Assembly: GCA_050699035.1 (NCBI GenBank)
Contig: JBOHDE010000203.1
Coordinates: 1 to 7,301 of the forward strand
From: WHTB01 sp050699035
GTDB taxonomy: Bacteria > Actinomycetota > Actinomycetes > Propionibacteriales > Nocardioidaceae
Reading direction: 5' to 3'
Length of the DNA: 7,301 nucleotides
Each line of letters begins with the position of its first letter. Position 1 is the first letter of the stretch. Under the pieces are notes generated by a model that saw only the letters and a list, made by a program, of their open reading frames with translations, was not told where the DNA came from and did not search any database. This document shows positions 6,484-7,301 of the stretch, one piece after another. The position numbers and the translations under genes were made by a program.

Positions 6484-7301
6484 TCAGGCCGGAGGTCCGA
6501 CGCTCTTGCCGCGCCGGTACTTGACCGGGAGCGTCCGCGTCTCCGGTCCGCCGCCCTCGACCCGCCGCAGCAACAGCGCCGCCGCCTCCCGACCGAGCTG
6601 GGCGGAGTCGCGGTGGATGGTCGCGAAGCCGGGGGCCATCAGCTCGGCCAACGGCACATCGTCACAGGTCACCACGGACACGTCGTCCGGGATCGACATC
6701 GCGCGGCGCTTCAGCGTCCGGAGCACACCGACGAGCACCTGGTTGCTGCCGGCGATGAGGGCGGTCGGCGGATCACGGTCGTCGAGCAGCTGGGCCGTCG
6801 CCACCGCGCCGTGCTCGGCGCTGAACTGGCCGGCGCGGGTGACGGCCCGCACCCCCGGGTGCCGCCGCACACTCGCCTGCAGTGCGTCCGCCCGTACCCG
6901 TGACGGCCGCACGGTGGAGGGTCCCGTCACCAGGGCGATGCGCGTGTGGCCGGCGCCGACGAGGTCGTCGACGGCGGCACCGATGGCCACCGCATGGTCG
7001 GACAACACCGCGCTGGCGCCGATCGACGGGTCGATCTCGCGGTCGATCACGACGCTCGGCTGTTGCACGAGACGCAGTGCCTGCAGCGTTGCCTCGGAGG
7101 TCTCGTCGGCCAGGCTCAACAGCAGGCCGTCAACCCGCCGCTGCCGGAACAGGCTGATGTGCCGTGCATCCAGGCGTGGGTCGTTCTGGGAGTTGGCCAG
7201 CAGCATCGAGTAGCCCAGCTTGCCCAGCGAGGTCTCGGCACCCAACGCGATCTCGGCGAGCAGCGGGTTGGAGATGTCACCGACCACGAAGCCCACGGTC
7301 A
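6484..7301 (-). CDS. LacI-family transcriptional regulator (partial, N-terminal DNA-binding domain off the right edge)
   Basis: Sugar-responsive repressor of the LacI/GalR family, ending at TGA 6486-6484. I read 271 residues from the edge, where the frame is open, so the roughly 60-residue helix-turn-helix and hinge-helix region is missing. The fragment is the complete type 1 periplasmic-binding-protein-like effector domain: VGFVVGDISNPLLAEI (2-17), RVDGLLLSLADE (55-66), PSVVIDREI (81-89), GAGHTRIALVTGP (115-127), TALIAGSNQVLVG (179-191), IPDDVSVVTCDDVPLAELMAPGFATI (203-228, a family-typical block) and the C-terminal GREAAALLLRR (236-246). It is convergent with the GH59 gene. In such loci the regulator usually controls its neighbours, so the divergent control region at 3376-3579 is the likely target, but the recognition helix is not visible and the effector cannot be deduced. 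Confidence 0.93.
   Translation of the reverse strand, partial: TVGFVVGDISNPLLAEIALGAETSLGKLGYSMLLANSQNDPRLDARHISLFRQRRVDGLLLSLADETSEATLQALRLVQQPSVVIDREIDPSIGASAVLSDHAVAIGAAVDDLVGAGHTRIALVTGPSTVRPSRVRADALQASVRRHPGVRAVTRAGQFSAEHGAVATAQLLDDRDPPTALIAGSNQVLVGVLRTLKRRAMSIPDDVSVVTCDDVPLAELMAPGFATIHRDSAQLGREAAALLLRRVEGGGPETRTLPVKYRRGKSVGPPA

Noticed and set aside
6403..6903. Plus-strand open frame starting at TTG inside the palindromes, with the repeated peptide PNWAKFD
   Set aside because: The peptide repeat comes from the 51-bp DNA repeat, whose spacing is a multiple of three. There is no Shine-Dalgarno and the rest is antisense to the regulator gene.

Overview
The window is GC-rich, with strong third-position G/C bias, GTG starts and tightly overlapping genes. 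This points to a high-GC Gram-positive bacterium (Actinomycetota). A genus cannot be assigned from the sequence alone. No rRNA, tRNA, CRISPR array, insertion sequence or phage gene was seen. Coding density is high and no stretch of 300 bases lacks a gene.

Layout. Positions 1-3375 hold a leftward sugar ABC-importer operon in the order binding lipoprotein (2353-3375), double-domain ATPase (815-2332) and permease (818 running off the left edge). The genes overlap or nearly touch, so translational coupling is likely. Positions 3376-3579 are a 204-bp divergent control region. It holds an AT-rich leftward promoter candidate, inverted repeats and a clear Shine-Dalgarno sequence for the gene on each side. 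Positions 3580-6351 encode a 923-residue secreted enzyme of glycoside hydrolase family 59, the galactocerebrosidase (GALC) family, with two extra C-terminal modules (a NEW3-like beta-sandwich and an F5/8 type C/CBM32-like domain). Positions 6352-6483 are a short convergent intergenic region with two near-identical palindromes 51 bp apart, one of them a perfect 26-bp palindrome. Positions 6484-7301 are the ligand-binding part of a leftward LacI-family regulator whose DNA-binding domain lies beyond the right edge.

How the genes may work together (inference). The exported GH59 enzyme would release a sugar, most plausibly galactose, from a beta-galactoside, possibly a galactolipid or glycosphingolipid. 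The divergently expressed importer, whose binding protein resembles the L-arabinose/D-galactose binding protein AraF, would take it up. The LacI-type regulator would sense the sugar and act on the shared control region. The most noteworthy element is the GH59 enzyme. Its catalytic core is close to what I recall of the animal lysosomal enzyme, but it sits in a bacterial sugar-scavenging locus with carbohydrate-binding modules and a cysteine-containing loop next to the catalytic nucleophile.
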